Positions 8,768-16,604 of a DNA stretch of 64,000 nt are shown here, in pieces. The notes below the pieces were generated by a model. The model worked only from the letters and a program-made list of their open reading frames with translations, did not search any database and was not told where the DNA came from. Made by a program: the position numbers and the translations under genes. The first letter of the stretch is position 1; each line of letters starts with the position of its first letter. This DNA is from Streptomyces coelicoflavus (lineage in GTDB: Bacteria; Actinomycetota; Actinomycetes; Streptomycetales; Streptomycetaceae): NCBI RefSeq assembly GCF_003112555.1, contig NZ_BEWB01000002.1, positions 558,001 through 622,000 of the forward strand, written 5' to 3'.

Positions 8768-10500
8768 CAGGCAGCCTCCGCTTCCGTCAGCTGGGAGAGC
8801 ACGATCTCCCGGTAGGTCTCGTTGTCCGCCATCAGCTCGTGGTGCCGGCCCACGCCGACCACCCGCCCCTCGTCCAGCACGACGATCCGGTCCGCGTCCC
8901 GGATGGTCGCCACCCGCTGCGCCACGATCACCACGGTCGCCTCGGCGGTCTCCCGGGCCAGCTCGGCCCGCAGCGCCGCGTCGGTCGCGTAGTCGAGGGC
9001 GGAGAAGGAGTCGTCGAAGAGGTAGATCTCCGGGCGCTGGACGAGGGTCCGCGCGATGGCGAGGCGCTGGCGCTGACCGCCGGACACGTTGGTGCCGCCC
9101 TGCGCGATCGGCGCGTCGAGCCCGCCCTCCAGGTCGGAGACGAACCCCTTGGCCTGCGCCACCGCCAGCGCGTGCCACAGCTCCTCGTCGGTGGCGTCCG
9201 GATTGCCGTACCGCAGATTCGTCGCGACGGTACCGGCGAAGAGGTACGGCTTCTGCGGCACCAGGCTCACCACCTTGGCCAGCGTCTTCGGGTCGACGGT
9301 GCGCACGTCCACGCCGTTGACGAGCACCTCGCCCTCGGTGGCGTCGAACAGGCGGGGCACCAGGCCCAGCAGGGTCGACTTGCCGCTGCCGGTCGAGCCG
9401 ATGACGGCGGTCGTCTCGCCCGGCCTGGCCACCAGGCCGATGTTCCTGAGCACCGGCTCCTCGGCCCCGGGGTAGCGGAAGCCCGCCTCCCGGATCTCCA
9501 GGTGCCCGTGCCGGCGCAGCTCGGTGACCGGGGCCACCGGCGGCACCACGCTGCTCTCGGTGTCCAGGACCTCCTGGATGCGCTCGGCGCAGACCTCCGC
9601 GCGCGGGATCATCATGAACATGAAGGTGGCCATCATCACGGACATGACGATCTGCATCAGGTAGGCGAGGAACGCCGTCAGGTCGCCGATCTGCATGCCG
9701 CCGCTGTCGATCCGGTGGGCGCCGAACCAGACCACCGCGATCGACGACAGATTCACCACCGTCATGACCACCGGGAACATCAGCGCCAGCAGGTTGCCGG
9801 TGCCGAGGGACACCTCGGTCAGCTCGGTGTTGGCCTTCCGGAAGCGCTGCTGCTCGTACTCGTCCCGCACGAAGGCGCGGATGACGCGGTTGCCGGTGAT
9901 CTGCTCGCGCAGCACCCGGTTCACCGTGTCGAGGCGCACCTGCATCTTCCGGAACAGCGGCCGCAGCTTCCGCACGATCAGCGTCACGCAGATCGCCAGC
10001 ACCGGCACGACCCCGAGCAGCACCCCGGACAGCGGTACGTCCAGGCCGAGCGCCATCACGATGCCGCCCACGCACATGATCGGCGCCGACACCATCAGGG
10101 TGAACGTCATCAGGGCCAGCATCTGGACCTGCTGCACGTCGTTGGTGGTCCGCGTGATCAGCGAGGGCGCGCCGAAGTGGCCCACCTCGCGCGCCGAGAA
10201 GGACTGCACCCGGTCGAAGACGGCACCGCGCACGTCCCGGCCCAGGGCGGCCGCGGTGCGCGCGCCGTAGAAGACGGCACCCATGTTGCAGACCACCTGG
10301 GCCAGCGAGATGCCGATCATCAGGGCGCCGTAACTCAGGATGTAGCCCGAGTCACCCTTGACGACGCCTTCGTCGATGATGTCCGCGTTCAGGGTCGGCA
10401 GGTACAGGGAGGCGCAGGTCTGCAGGAACTGCAGCGTCACCAGCAGAGCGATGGGTCTCTTGTACGGCCTGAGATGGGCCCGCAGTAGTCGTATGAGCAC
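8767..10500 (-). CDS. ABC exporter, fused membrane and ATPase subunit (degenerate-site partner)
   Basis: This 577-aa half-transporter has a six-helix membrane domain beginning LIRLLRAHLRPYKRPIAL. Its NBD has Walker A GSTGSGKSTL near residue 366, signature NVSGGQRQRL near 472, and Walker B IYLFDDSFSALD near 490. The residue after the Walker B Asp is Asp instead of the catalytic Glu, as is common in one half of heterodimeric exporters, so its own ATP site should hydrolyse poorly. GTG 10500 is preferred because related proteins begin at this point; the frame extends to a GTG at 10566, 22 codons longer, without a well-spaced ribosome-binding site. The stop overlaps the start of the partner gene by one base. 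Confidence 0.9.
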   Translation of the reverse strand: MLIRLLRAHLRPYKRPIALLVTLQFLQTCASLYLPTLNADIIDEGVVKGDSGYILSYGALMIGISLAQVVCNMGAVFYGARTAAALGRDVRGAVFDRVQSFSAREVGHFGAPSLITRTTNDVQQVQMLALMTFTLMVSAPIMCVGGIVMALGLDVPLSGVLLGVVPVLAICVTLIVRKLRPLFRKMQVRLDTVNRVLREQITGNRVIRAFVRDEYEQQRFRKANTELTEVSLGTGNLLALMFPVVMTVVNLSSIAVVWFGAHRIDSGGMQIGDLTAFLAYLMQIVMSVMMATFMFMMIPRAEVCAERIQEVLDTESSVVPPVAPVTELRRHGHLEIREAGFRYPGAEEPVLRNIGLVARPGETTAVIGSTGSGKSTLLGLVPRLFDATEGEVLVNGVDVRTVDPKTLAKVVSLVPQKPYLFAGTVATNLRYGNPDATDEELWHALAVAQAKGFVSDLEGGLDAPIAQGGTNVSGGQRQRLAIARTLVQRPEIYLFDDSFSALDYATDAALRAELARETAEATVVIVAQRVATIRDADRIVVLDEGRVVGVGRHHELMADNETYREIVLSQLTEAEAA

Positions 10501-10616
10501 ACTGAGTCTTTCGGAGTCGGCGACAGGGGCCGCGGTTGGTTGCCCCTGGCCCCTATCGTCGAACACTCCACCCGCGTTACCTCAACCGATTAACCCAAGA
10601 GCACGGCAAATTCCGG

Positions 10617-10636
10617 CCTACGAGGGGTCACGTAGG
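10617..10636. promoter_or_regulatory. Inverted repeat between the sugar kinase and ABC exporter genes
   Basis: CCTACG (10617-10622) and CGTAGG (10631-10636) form a perfect 6-bp inverted repeat upstream of the exporter pair. A TTGACC hexamer (minus strand, 10641-10636) overlaps its edge, but no well-spaced -10 box is clear. It is a possible operator. A second, weaker dyad GTTA...TAAC lies at about 10577-10595. Confidence 0.25.
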
Positions 10637-10666
10637 GTCAAGAGGGGGTGCGGCCCTCCCCGCGCC

Positions 10667-12115
10667 TCACAGCGCGCCCGGGTGCGTCTGCTCGCGCACC
10701 GACACGAACTGCTGGCGCACCGCCTGCCCGACCGCCAGGTCCTCGCCCGGCTCGAGGACCTGCGCCACCGCGCCCTGCCAGGCCGGGGGAGTGCGCGGGT
10801 CCAGCGTGCCCTGGGAGACGCCCAGCGCCCAGGCCGCCTGCCGGGCCGAGCCGATCGCCGCGTAGTCCGCCGGCTGCGGTACGACGACCTGCGTCCCGAA
10901 CAGCGCGGGCGCCGCCGCCTGCACGGCCGGCAGCTCGGCCGCCGCGCCCAGCAGGAACACCCGCCGTACGTCCACGCCCCGGAAGCGCAGCACGTCCAGG
11001 GCGTCGGCGAGACCGCACAGCATGCCCTCGAACGCGGCCCGCGCCAGGTGCTCCGGCCGCATCGACTCGCGCCGCAGGCCGGCGAGCGTCCCCGCGGTGT
11101 GCGGCAGGTTCGGCGTCCGCTCGCCCTCCAGGTAGGGGAGCAGCACGAGGCCGTGCGACCCGGGGGTCGACTTCATCGCCAGCTCGGACAGCCCCTCCAG
11201 GTCCGGCACGCCGAGCAGTTCGGCGGTACCGCGCAGGACCCGCACCGCGTTCAGCGTGGTGACGACCGGCAGGTGCATGCCCGTGGCGTCCGCCAGAGCG
11301 GTGATCATCCCGGACTGGTCGACGAGCGGTTCGGTGTGCACGGCCATCACGGACCCGGAGGCGCCCAGCGACACCACGGCGTCGCCGAGTCCGATCCCGA
11401 GCCCGAAGGCGGCGGCCTGGGTCTCGCCGGTCCCGGCGGAGATCAGCAGCCCCTCCGGCGTCGTACCGGCCGCGTCGGACGGGCCGATCACCTCCGGCAG
11501 CATCGCCTGGTGCCCGAGCGCCAGCTCCACCAGGTCGGGCCGGTAACCGCCGGTCGCCGCCGACCAGTACCCGGTGCCGGAGGCCCCGCCCCGGTCCGTG
11601 GTCCGCCGGGCCGGCCGCCCGAGCAGCTGCCACACCAGCCAGTCGTGGGCCTGGAGCAGGACGGCGGTCCGCGCGGCGGCCTCCGGCTCGCTCCGCGCCA
11701 GCCAGCGCAGCTTCGTCACGGGCTGCGCGGTCTGCGGCACCGAGCCCACGGCCTGCGCCCACGCCTCGCGCCCGCCGAGGGCGTCGATCAGGTCGGCCGC
11801 CGCGACCTGCGAACGCCGGTCGCCGCCGACCAGGGCCGGGCGCACCGTGTTGCCCTGCGTGTCCAGCGGCACGACCGAGTTGGCCTGCGCCGACACGCCG
11901 ATGGCCTGCACGCCCTCGAGGAGTCCGCCGCCGGCCGCCTCCCCGAGGGACAGCAGCCAGGCCTGCGGATCGACGTCCGCGGGCCGGCCCCCGCCCTCGG
12001 GGCTCTCCAGCGGGTGCGGCGCGTAGCCCTGGCGCAGCACGGCGCCCGTGTCCGAATCGCAGACGACGATACGAGTGAAATCGGGCGAACTGTCCAACCC
12101 GGCGACTATCCCCAT
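10667..12115 (-). CDS. FGGY-family carbohydrate kinase, xylulokinase-like
   Basis: This is a 482-aa sugar kinase of the actin/hexokinase ATPase superfamily. The N-terminal phosphate-1 motif region GIVAGLDSSPDFTRIVV is the reason for choosing ATG 12115; longer extensions read into the palindromic leader. The segment SAQANSVVPLDTQG...GGDRRS corresponds to the substrate region and catalytic Asp of xylulokinases, but the usual Gln-x-His-Gly reads Gln-Ala-Asn, so the substrate may not be xylulose. The phosphate-2 region is VSLGASGSVMAVH, and the adenosine-binding region is degenerate (VFLLGAAAELP). It stands alone with no sugar transporter or isomerase nearby. Confidence 0.82.
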   Translation of the reverse strand: MGIVAGLDSSPDFTRIVVCDSDTGAVLRQGYAPHPLESPEGGGRPADVDPQAWLLSLGEAAGGGLLEGVQAIGVSAQANSVVPLDTQGNTVRPALVGGDRRSQVAAADLIDALGGREAWAQAVGSVPQTAQPVTKLRWLARSEPEAAARTAVLLQAHDWLVWQLLGRPARRTTDRGGASGTGYWSAATGGYRPDLVELALGHQAMLPEVIGPSDAAGTTPEGLLISAGTGETQAAAFGLGIGLGDAVVSLGASGSVMAVHTEPLVDQSGMITALADATGMHLPVVTTLNAVRVLRGTAELLGVPDLEGLSELAMKSTPGSHGLVLLPYLEGERTPNLPHTAGTLAGLRRESMRPEHLARAAFEGMLCGLADALDVLRFRGVDVRRVFLLGAAAELPAVQAAAPALFGTQVVVPQPADYAAIGSARQAAWALGVSQGTLDPRTPPAWQGAVAQVLEPGEDLAVGQAVRQQFVSVREQTHPGAL

Positions 12116-12128
12116 ACGTGAAATTCTG

Positions 12129-12143
12129 CCGCACCGGGTGCGG
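12129..12143. promoter_or_regulatory. 15-bp palindrome just upstream of the kinase start
   Basis: CCGCACC-G-GGTGCGG is a perfect 7+1+7 palindrome 13 bp upstream of ATG 12115 and 15 bp past the stop of the YtxH-like gene. It is either an operator for the kinase gene or a weak stem-loop end for the YtxH-like transcript; there is no T-tract. Confidence 0.35.
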
Positions 12144-12158
12144 TGGCCGTACCGGGCC

Positions 12159-12464
12159 TCAGGTGTTGCTGGTGCCCCAGTCGTCCGGACCGCTGCCGTT
12201 CGTGCCGCGCTCGCGCAGCGAGCGGACCCGGTGGGCCACCGAGTCGGGCACCCGGTCACCGACCTTGTCGCTCACCACGTGGTACGCCTTGTCGGCGAAG
12301 TGCCTGCCCTGCTGGGCGGCGGACTCCGCGGTGTTGCGCACGGCCGGGTTCTGCGCGACCTGCTGCGCGGACTTCCGCAACTGCTCGTAACGCTCCCGCC
12401 CGGCCTTCGTGCCGAGCACGTAACCCACCGCTAGTCCGACGACGAATGTGAGCCGGTATCGCAT
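12159..12464 (-). CDS. YtxH-like small membrane protein
   Basis: This 101-aa protein has one N-terminal membrane segment (FVVGLAVGYVLGTKAG) followed by a basic, helical tail with many Ala/Gln/Glu residues. That is the layout of YtxH-domain proteins, which are small membrane or stress proteins of unknown biochemical role. ATG 12464 is chosen from the position of the membrane segment and an upstream AAGGG about 9 nt away; the frame extends further upstream but runs through the tRNA gene. It is transcribed toward the kinase gene. Confidence 0.75.
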   Translation of the reverse strand: MRYRLTFVVGLAVGYVLGTKAGRERYEQLRKSAQQVAQNPAVRNTAESAAQQGRHFADKAYHVVSDKVGDRVPDSVAHRVRSLRERGTNGSGPDDWGTSNT

Positions 12465-12513
12465 GGCGGCCACCCTTCCCTTCGCTGGCTTCGGGGGTGC
12501 CGGAGAGTACCGA

Positions 12514-12545
12514 TTGGCGGAGCACCCCCCTGCTTGCGCTAATGT
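12514..12545 (+). promoter_or_regulatory. Candidate tRNA promoter
   Basis: TTGGCG (12514-12519) and a good -10-like TAATGT (12540-12545) lie upstream of the tandem tRNA-Asn genes. The 20-bp spacer is longer than usual, so the -35 assignment is doubtful. The -10 is about 70 bp before the first mature tRNA end, leaving room for a processed leader. Confidence 0.35.
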
Positions 12546-12614
12546 ATGTGTCGCAGCGAGCGCGCGCCCCCTGGCGAATACCCAGGCAGACACGTTCGAT
12601 GCGACACGAGACCT

Positions 12615-12687
12615 TCCTCGGTAGCTCAATTGGCAGAGCAGCCGGCTGTTAACCGGCAGGTTACTGGTTCGAGTCCAGTCCGGGGAG
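12615..12687 (+). tRNA. tRNA-Asn (anticodon GTT), copy 1
   Basis: A complete cloverleaf is present. The acceptor stem TCCTCGG pairs with CCGGGGA (one T-G wobble). The D arm begins GCTC and closes GAGC, the anticodon stem-loop is CCGGCTGTTAACCGG with anticodon GTT, and the T arm is CTGG-TTCGAGT-CCAG. CCA is not encoded. It is followed 5 bp later by a nearly identical copy. Confidence 0.97.
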
Positions 12688-12692
12688 CTCGG

Positions 12693-12765
12693 TCCTCCGT
12701 AGCTCAATTGGCAGAGCAGCCGGCTGTTAACCGGCAGGTTACTGGTTCGAGTCCAGTCGGGGGAG
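12693..12765 (+). tRNA. tRNA-Asn (anticodon GTT), copy 2
   Basis: This is a tandem duplicate of the preceding tRNA-Asn, identical through the D, anticodon and T arms. The acceptor stem is TCCTCCG/CGGGGGA: base pair 6-67 is C-G here and G-C in copy 1, so both bases changed and pairing is kept. CCA is not encoded. A strong terminator follows 12 bp downstream. Confidence 0.97.
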
Positions 12766-12777
12766 CGCGGTGAACGA

Positions 12778-12798
12778 GGACCCTCCGGGGTCCTTTTT
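12778..12798 (+). terminator. Rho-independent terminator of the tRNA-Asn pair
   Basis: GGACCC (12778-12783) pairs with GGGTCC (12788-12793) and is followed directly by TTTTT (12794-12798). This is a classical stem-loop plus T-tract, 12 bp after tRNA-Asn copy 2. Confidence 0.85.
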
Positions 12799-12963
12799 CA
12801 TGTGCCCCCACGTTCGTCCCGTGTCCCGGGAACCGCGCGGCACGCTGCGGAGTCCTCAAGGTCATGAAGGCAGCCGTGGAAGCCGACCATCCGAGGCAGG
12901 AGATCGTATGAGCGGCTATGCTGCGGCAGACGGCGCGCACACATGTACGCGACACGCCGCTTA

Positions 12964-13040
12964 GGGGCGGTAGCTCAGCCGGTTAGAGCAGCGGACTCAT
13001 AATCCGTCGGCCGTGGGTTCGAGTCCCACCCGCCCCACCA
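12964..13040 (+). tRNA. tRNA with CAT anticodon, probably tRNA-Ile2 (lysidine-modified)
   Basis: A full cloverleaf is present with acceptor GGGGCGG/CCGCCCC, D arm GCTC...GAGC, anticodon arm GCGGA-CTCATAA-TCCGT (anticodon CAT), T arm GTGGG-TTCGAGT-CCCAC, discriminator A, and CCA encoded (13038-13040). A C1-A72 mismatch typical of initiator tRNA is absent, so it is either elongator Met or the ATA-reading Ile tRNA whose C34 becomes lysidine. I lean to Ile2 from overall resemblance to tRNA-Ile(CAT) genes. A TATGCT hexamer about 40 bp upstream could be its -10. Confidence 0.8.
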
Positions 13041-13140
13041 GTTTCACCTTCGCACCGTTGCCGCGGTCGAGGGCGACGTGCGAACCCTTCTCGCCTTCGG
13101 GACTCCCACCGACCGGCCGGGCCCCCGTGGCCCCGCCCGC

Positions 13141-13192
13141 GGGTGCGGCGGCGGGGTCCGGCCCGTGGGTGCGGCGGCGGGGTCCGGCCCGT
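13141..13192. repeat. Perfect 26-bp tandem duplication
   Basis: Two exact copies of a 26-bp unit starting GGGTGCGGCGGCGGGG occupy 13141-13166 and 13167-13192, right after the end of the bulb-lectin gene. It is a non-coding, probably recent slippage duplication. Confidence 0.85.
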
Positions 13193-13196
13193 GGGG

Positions 13197-14252
13197 TCAG
13201 GTCGACCAGACGACGGTGCCGTGGTGGGAGATGACCACCTTGCCGTCCTTGCGCAGGATCAGCTCGGCGCCTTCCTTGCCCCAGGTCTGGGAGGCCCAGA
13301 TCGGGCGGTCCGCGCCGTTGTGGATGACGAGGTTGCCGTCGCCCTGGAAGATCGCGCGGTGGTTCTCGCCGAACGTCATCGACGCCCAGATCGGCTTGTC
13401 CTTCTCGTTGTAGACGACCAGGTTGCCGTCGGGCTGCATCACCATGCGGATGCGGTTGGTGGTCCAGGCCTGGTTGACCTCCAGGACGCTCACGGCGCGG
13501 ACCGTCGCGGTCGTCCAGTTCGGCGTCGGCGTGGCCTTCGGCTTCGGTTTCGGCTTGGGCTTCGGCTCGGCCTTCTTCTCCGGCGCGCTCGTCGCCGGCG
13601 CGGGCTCGGGCGCCGGAGGCGGGGCGACCGCCTTCACCGGCTCGCTCGGCTTCGGCTTCGGCTTCTCCTTCGTCGGGCTCGGGCTCGGCTTCTCCGCCAC
13701 GTAGTCGTCCAGGGCGGCGCCCGCCGAACCCGGGTCCAGCACGGTGTCCGAGTCCTCGGCGGTCAACTCCTTGGCGCTCCGGGGCCGCTCGTCGTTCTCC
13801 GCACCGCCCGCCAGCAGCAGCGGTACGGCTATCAGGGCGGCCCCCAGGATCCCGGCCACGGCCAGCACGGGTTTGCGGGGGCGTCCGCTGTCGACGCCGG
13901 TGGCGGTCGTGACCGGGGGCGCCGCGACGGCCGCGGCGACGGCCGTGCGCCTTGCCGCCGCCTCCGGTCCGTTCGCCCCGGCGGCGGCCGCCGCAGCCGG
14001 GGACTCCTCGCCGGTCTCGCCGGTGTCGGCGGTCTCGGCGGTCTTGGCGGTCTCCCGGGACGGTGCGGTCTCACCGGTCCCGGCGGTCTCCGCGGGGGTG
14101 TCCGGGGCGGGTGCGGTCGCCGCGGTGGGCTGCTCCTCCGTCGCCCGGGAGGCGGGGGCGGCGGGCGGCGGGGCGTCAGGAGAGGGGGAAGAGGAAGAAG
14201 AAGGCGAAGCCGGCGTCGAGTTCGTGCCGGAGGCGGGCTTCTGCGAGGACAT
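13197..14252 (-). CDS. Membrane-anchored bulb-type (mannose-binding-like) lectin protein
   Basis: This is a 351-aa protein. Residues 1-125 are low-complexity Ala/Pro/Thr/Glu. A single membrane helix (VLAVAGILGAALIAVPLLLAG) spans about 127-148. A Pro/Lys-rich stalk (KPKPKPKPK) leads to a C-terminal B-lectin domain, about 250-351. The lectin sugar-binding consensus QxDxNxVxY is matched by QPDGNLVVY; the second copy QGDGNLVIH has lost the Tyr, and the third (RKDGKVVIS) is degenerate. ATG 14252 is preceded by AAGGAG at good spacing. The predicted topology puts the lectin outside, where it could bind wall or envelope glycans. It is divergent from the T7SS-associated genes on the plus strand. Confidence 0.82.
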   Translation of the reverse strand: MSSQKPASGTNSTPASPSSSSSPSPDAPPPAAPASRATEEQPTAATAPAPDTPAETAGTGETAPSRETAKTAETADTGETGEESPAAAAAAGANGPEAAARRTAVAAAVAAPPVTTATGVDSGRPRKPVLAVAGILGAALIAVPLLLAGGAENDERPRSAKELTAEDSDTVLDPGSAGAALDDYVAEKPSPSPTKEKPKPKPSEPVKAVAPPPAPEPAPATSAPEKKAEPKPKPKPKPKATPTPNWTTATVRAVSVLEVNQAWTTNRIRMVMQPDGNLVVYNEKDKPIWASMTFGENHRAIFQGDGNLVIHNGADRPIWASQTWGKEGAELILRKDGKVVISHHGTVVWST

Positions 14253-14561
14253 GGGATGTCTCCTTGAGGGCGGAGCACGGCGGATCCGACGGCGTACCGG
14301 CGTACCGAACATAGCCCGTACCGGAGCGAGATGGTCCCCCGTCCCGGCAATGCCGTCGGTCGCTATGTCCCGGGGCGGGAAACTGCTCCTGCAACGTCCC
14401 CGGAGCGGGCAGTGAACGGGCACGTGAGAGGCCTGTTCGGGCATGTCTCGACCCGCCCCCCGCGCAGGTCGTTGTGGCATTCTGTTCGCGCCGACCGATC
14501 AACGTCGGTTCACAGGACCGAGAGTTCAAGAGTTCAGGTGGACATGCGGCCCGGAGAACAG
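14253..14561. promoter_or_regulatory. Divergent intergenic region between lectin and SseB-like genes
   Basis: These 309 bp separate two divergent genes and should hold promoters for both. On the minus strand, TATGTT (14313-14308) is a plausible -10 for the lectin gene with no good -35. On the plus strand I see no convincing hexamer pair. No long repeat or RNA gene was found. Confidence 0.35.
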
Positions 14562-15212
14562 ATGGAGGCCCCGCCGGCCCCGTCGCACCCGTCGTCCGGC
14601 GCCGTCGAGGCCGACGGCACCCCCGCGATACCCGAGGCCGTCCGTGCCGCGGCCCGGCAGGCGCCGGGGCACTGGATCGGTGTGGTGGACCCGCAGTGGC
14701 CCGAGGACCGGACCCCGCCGGAGTGGGCGGTGCTGGGGGAGTGGCGGTCCGGCGACGAGGGCGACGTCGGCACCTACCGCGCCAACCCCGCGTACCGGCC
14801 CTCCGCCCGCGCCCTCGGCTGGCCCGAGCCCACCGACCCGGTGGACGCGGCGGCCCAGCGGGCCGCCACCGGATACGGTTCCGTGGACGAGGCGCTCGCC
14901 GCGCTGGCGGCGGCCGAGGTCACCGTCGTGGCCGGACCGGACGGCGCCCCGCTGGTCGCCCAAGGCCGGGACGGTGAACCGGTGGTGCTGGTGTTCACCT
15001 CGCCGACACACGCGTTCATGTCCGCCACACTTCGCCATGCGACCCTCCCCGCCCGGGAGCTGACCCGCTCCCTGGCCGGATCCCCCACCCTCTCGCTGCT
15101 GGTCAACGCCGGTGCGGTTGCCCCCCTCCTCGTCCCCGCGGCAAGCGTTCCGGTGGACGGCGGCGAAGACCCGGCAGCCCCCTCGACCCCCACCTCGGGG
15201 AGGTACCCGTGA
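14562..15212 (+). CDS. Type VII secretion-associated SseB-like protein
   Basis: This 216-aa soluble protein resembles SseB-fold proteins that Streptomyces databases label type VII secretion system-associated protein. Visible elements are HWIGVVDPQW, PEWAVLGEWRS, the YRPSARALGWPEPTDP segment, and a C-terminal SseB-like half (VTVVAGPDGAPLVAQ, PVVLVFTSPTHA, LLVNAGAVAPLLVPA). ATG 14562 is chosen for GGAG six nt upstream; ATG 14544 and GTG 14538 are alternatives. Its stop overlaps the next start as GTGA, so it is translationally coupled to the ricin-lectin gene. Its biochemical function is not established. Confidence 0.7.
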   Translation: MEAPPAPSHPSSGAVEADGTPAIPEAVRAAARQAPGHWIGVVDPQWPEDRTPPEWAVLGEWRSGDEGDVGTYRANPAYRPSARALGWPEPTDPVDAAAQRAATGYGSVDEALAALAAAEVTVVAGPDGAPLVAQGRDGEPVVLVFTSPTHAFMSATLRHATLPARELTRSLAGSPTLSLLVNAGAVAPLLVPAASVPVDGGEDPAAPSTPTSGRYP

Positions 15213-16528
15213 CGCGTTCGACGCAGCAGCCCCCCACCTCTCCCGCTGCGCGCGCGGACTCCGTTTCCCACGGCGAGCGGAGTTCCACCGCCGCCTCCGA
15301 GTCCCGTGCCACCGCCCCCGCGGACGCCGCCGCTTGTGGTGCCGGCGCGGAACCGCCGCCCGGAGCGAAGAAGCCCGGGGCCGCGGCCACGTCGGTGGAC
15401 GCGGCCGGGTCCTCGGCGCGGGGAGCGGAGCACGAGTCCGCGGCCGACGCGTCGGCGCCGGCGCCGGAGGCGGAGCACGAGCCGGTGGCCCTGGCCGCCG
15501 AGGCGCCCGCGGCGGCCTCCGGCGCCCGGCCCGGTACCGGCACGCGCGCACACACCGACTCCGATACCGACACCGATACCGACTCCGGAGTCGATGCCGG
15601 CGGGGCGTCCGCGGCCAAGAGCCGGCTGCCGCTGCTCGTGCGGACCATGACCGCCACCGCCATCGACAGGCCCGACGACGCGGTCAGGCCGGTGGGACGG
15701 CCGGGCCGGGCCGTGCTGGCGGCCGCGGCGATCGGTGGCGCGCTGCTCGTGTCGGTGCCGTTCCTGCTGCTCGGGCCGGACGACGAGGACAAGGAGGACA
15801 GGACGTCGACGACCGCGGCGACCGTCCTGGGCGGGGACCGGGAACAGGAGACCGGCGACTTCGCGGTCAGCTCTCCCCGCGCCGGGGCCGAGGACCCGGC
15901 GGACGGCAAGGAGTCCGAGAAGCCGAAGGCACCGCCGGGACCGAAGACGGACCCCGGCGGCACGGAGAAGGACACCCCGGACGAGAACGCCGAGAAGGGG
16001 AAGAAGGCGGCGGAGGGCGAAGCGGCGCGGGAGAAGGCGGCGCAGGAGAAGAAGGAGGCGGCGAAGACCTCGCAGCAGGACTCCGAGGACTCCGGGAAGG
16101 ACGGCGCCGGGAACACGGGCATGGCCCCCGGGGGGCCGGCCCTCGGCTTCCCCGTGTCGTTCCACAGCCACCTCTCCGGCCGCTGCATCGACGTGCCCGA
16201 CGGCAGCTTCACCGACGGCCAGGCGCTGTGGATGTGGGACTGCAACAACAGCGACGCGCAGAAGTTCCGGTTCGCCTCCGACGGCACGGTCCGCACGCAG
16301 GGGCTGTGCCTGGACGTGGCCGGCGCCGACTTCGCCGACGGCACCACCATCCAGCTCGCCGACTGCACCGGCGTCGACGCGCAGAAGTTCGTGCTCAACG
16401 AGGCGCACGACCTCGTGAACACGGCCGTGGGCATGTGCGTCGAGATCGAAGACCACGACCACAACGCCCGGGCCCGTGTGCAACTGTGGACCTGCACGGG
16501 GCTGGACAACCAGAAATGGAGCGTCTGA
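15209..16528 (+). CDS. Membrane-anchored ricin-type beta-trefoil lectin protein
   Basis: This 439-aa protein has a disordered, acidic N-terminus including a (DT)n run near 116-128 and a single membrane helix about residues 168-189 ([21 protein letters not shown]). A charged Lys/Glu coiled-coil-like stalk near 230-300 leads to a C-terminal ricin B-type domain, about 310-439. The domain has CIDVPDG, CLDVAGA and CVEIEDH sub-repeats, each with a Cys and a QxW-like motif (QKF, QKF, QKW). GTG 15209 follows GGGGAGG at good spacing and overlaps the previous stop. The layout mirrors the divergent bulb-lectin protein: N-terminal linker, one helix, external lectin. Predicted role: carbohydrate binding at the cell surface in support of the secretion locus. 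Confidence 0.83.
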   Translation: MTRSTQQPPTSPAARADSVSHGERSSTAASESRATAPADAAACGAGAEPPPGAKKPGAAATSVDAAGSSARGAEHESAADASAPAPEAEHEPVALAAEAPAAASGARPGTGTRAHTDSDTDTDTDSGVDAGGASAAKSRLPLLVRTMTATAIDRPDDAVRPVGRPGRAVLAAAAIGGALLVSVPFLLLGPDDEDKEDRTSTTAATVLGGDREQETGDFAVSSPRAGAEDPADGKESEKPKAPPGPKTDPGGTEKDTPDENAEKGKKAAEGEAAREKAAQEKKEAAKTSQQDSEDSGKDGAGNTGMAPGGPALGFPVSFHSHLSGRCIDVPDGSFTDGQALWMWDCNNSDAQKFRFASDGTVRTQGLCLDVAGADFADGTTIQLADCTGVDAQKFVLNEAHDLVNTAVGMCVEIEDHDHNARARVQLWTCTGLDNQKWSV

Positions 16529-16604
16529 GCAGGCAGGCGGCCGTCCGCCCCCCCGGTTCACCCGGGTCCTGTCCAAGACGCAGACTGAGCAAGGAGGTTC
16601 GCGC

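Noticed and set aside
12615-12765. A protein ORF across the duplicated tRNA genes
   Set aside because: Both units fold as complete tRNA-Asn cloverleaves; the duplicated peptide reading is a by-product.
12908-12964. An 18-codon ORF with a good AGGAG site just before the CAT tRNA
   Set aside because: The stop overlaps the first base of the tRNA, and the region is better explained as the tRNA promoter (TATGCT). No homologue or context supports a peptide.
13041-13196. A phage-type attachment site at the tRNA-Ile 3' end
   Set aside because: No integrase is present and no second copy of the tRNA 3' sequence was found in the window.
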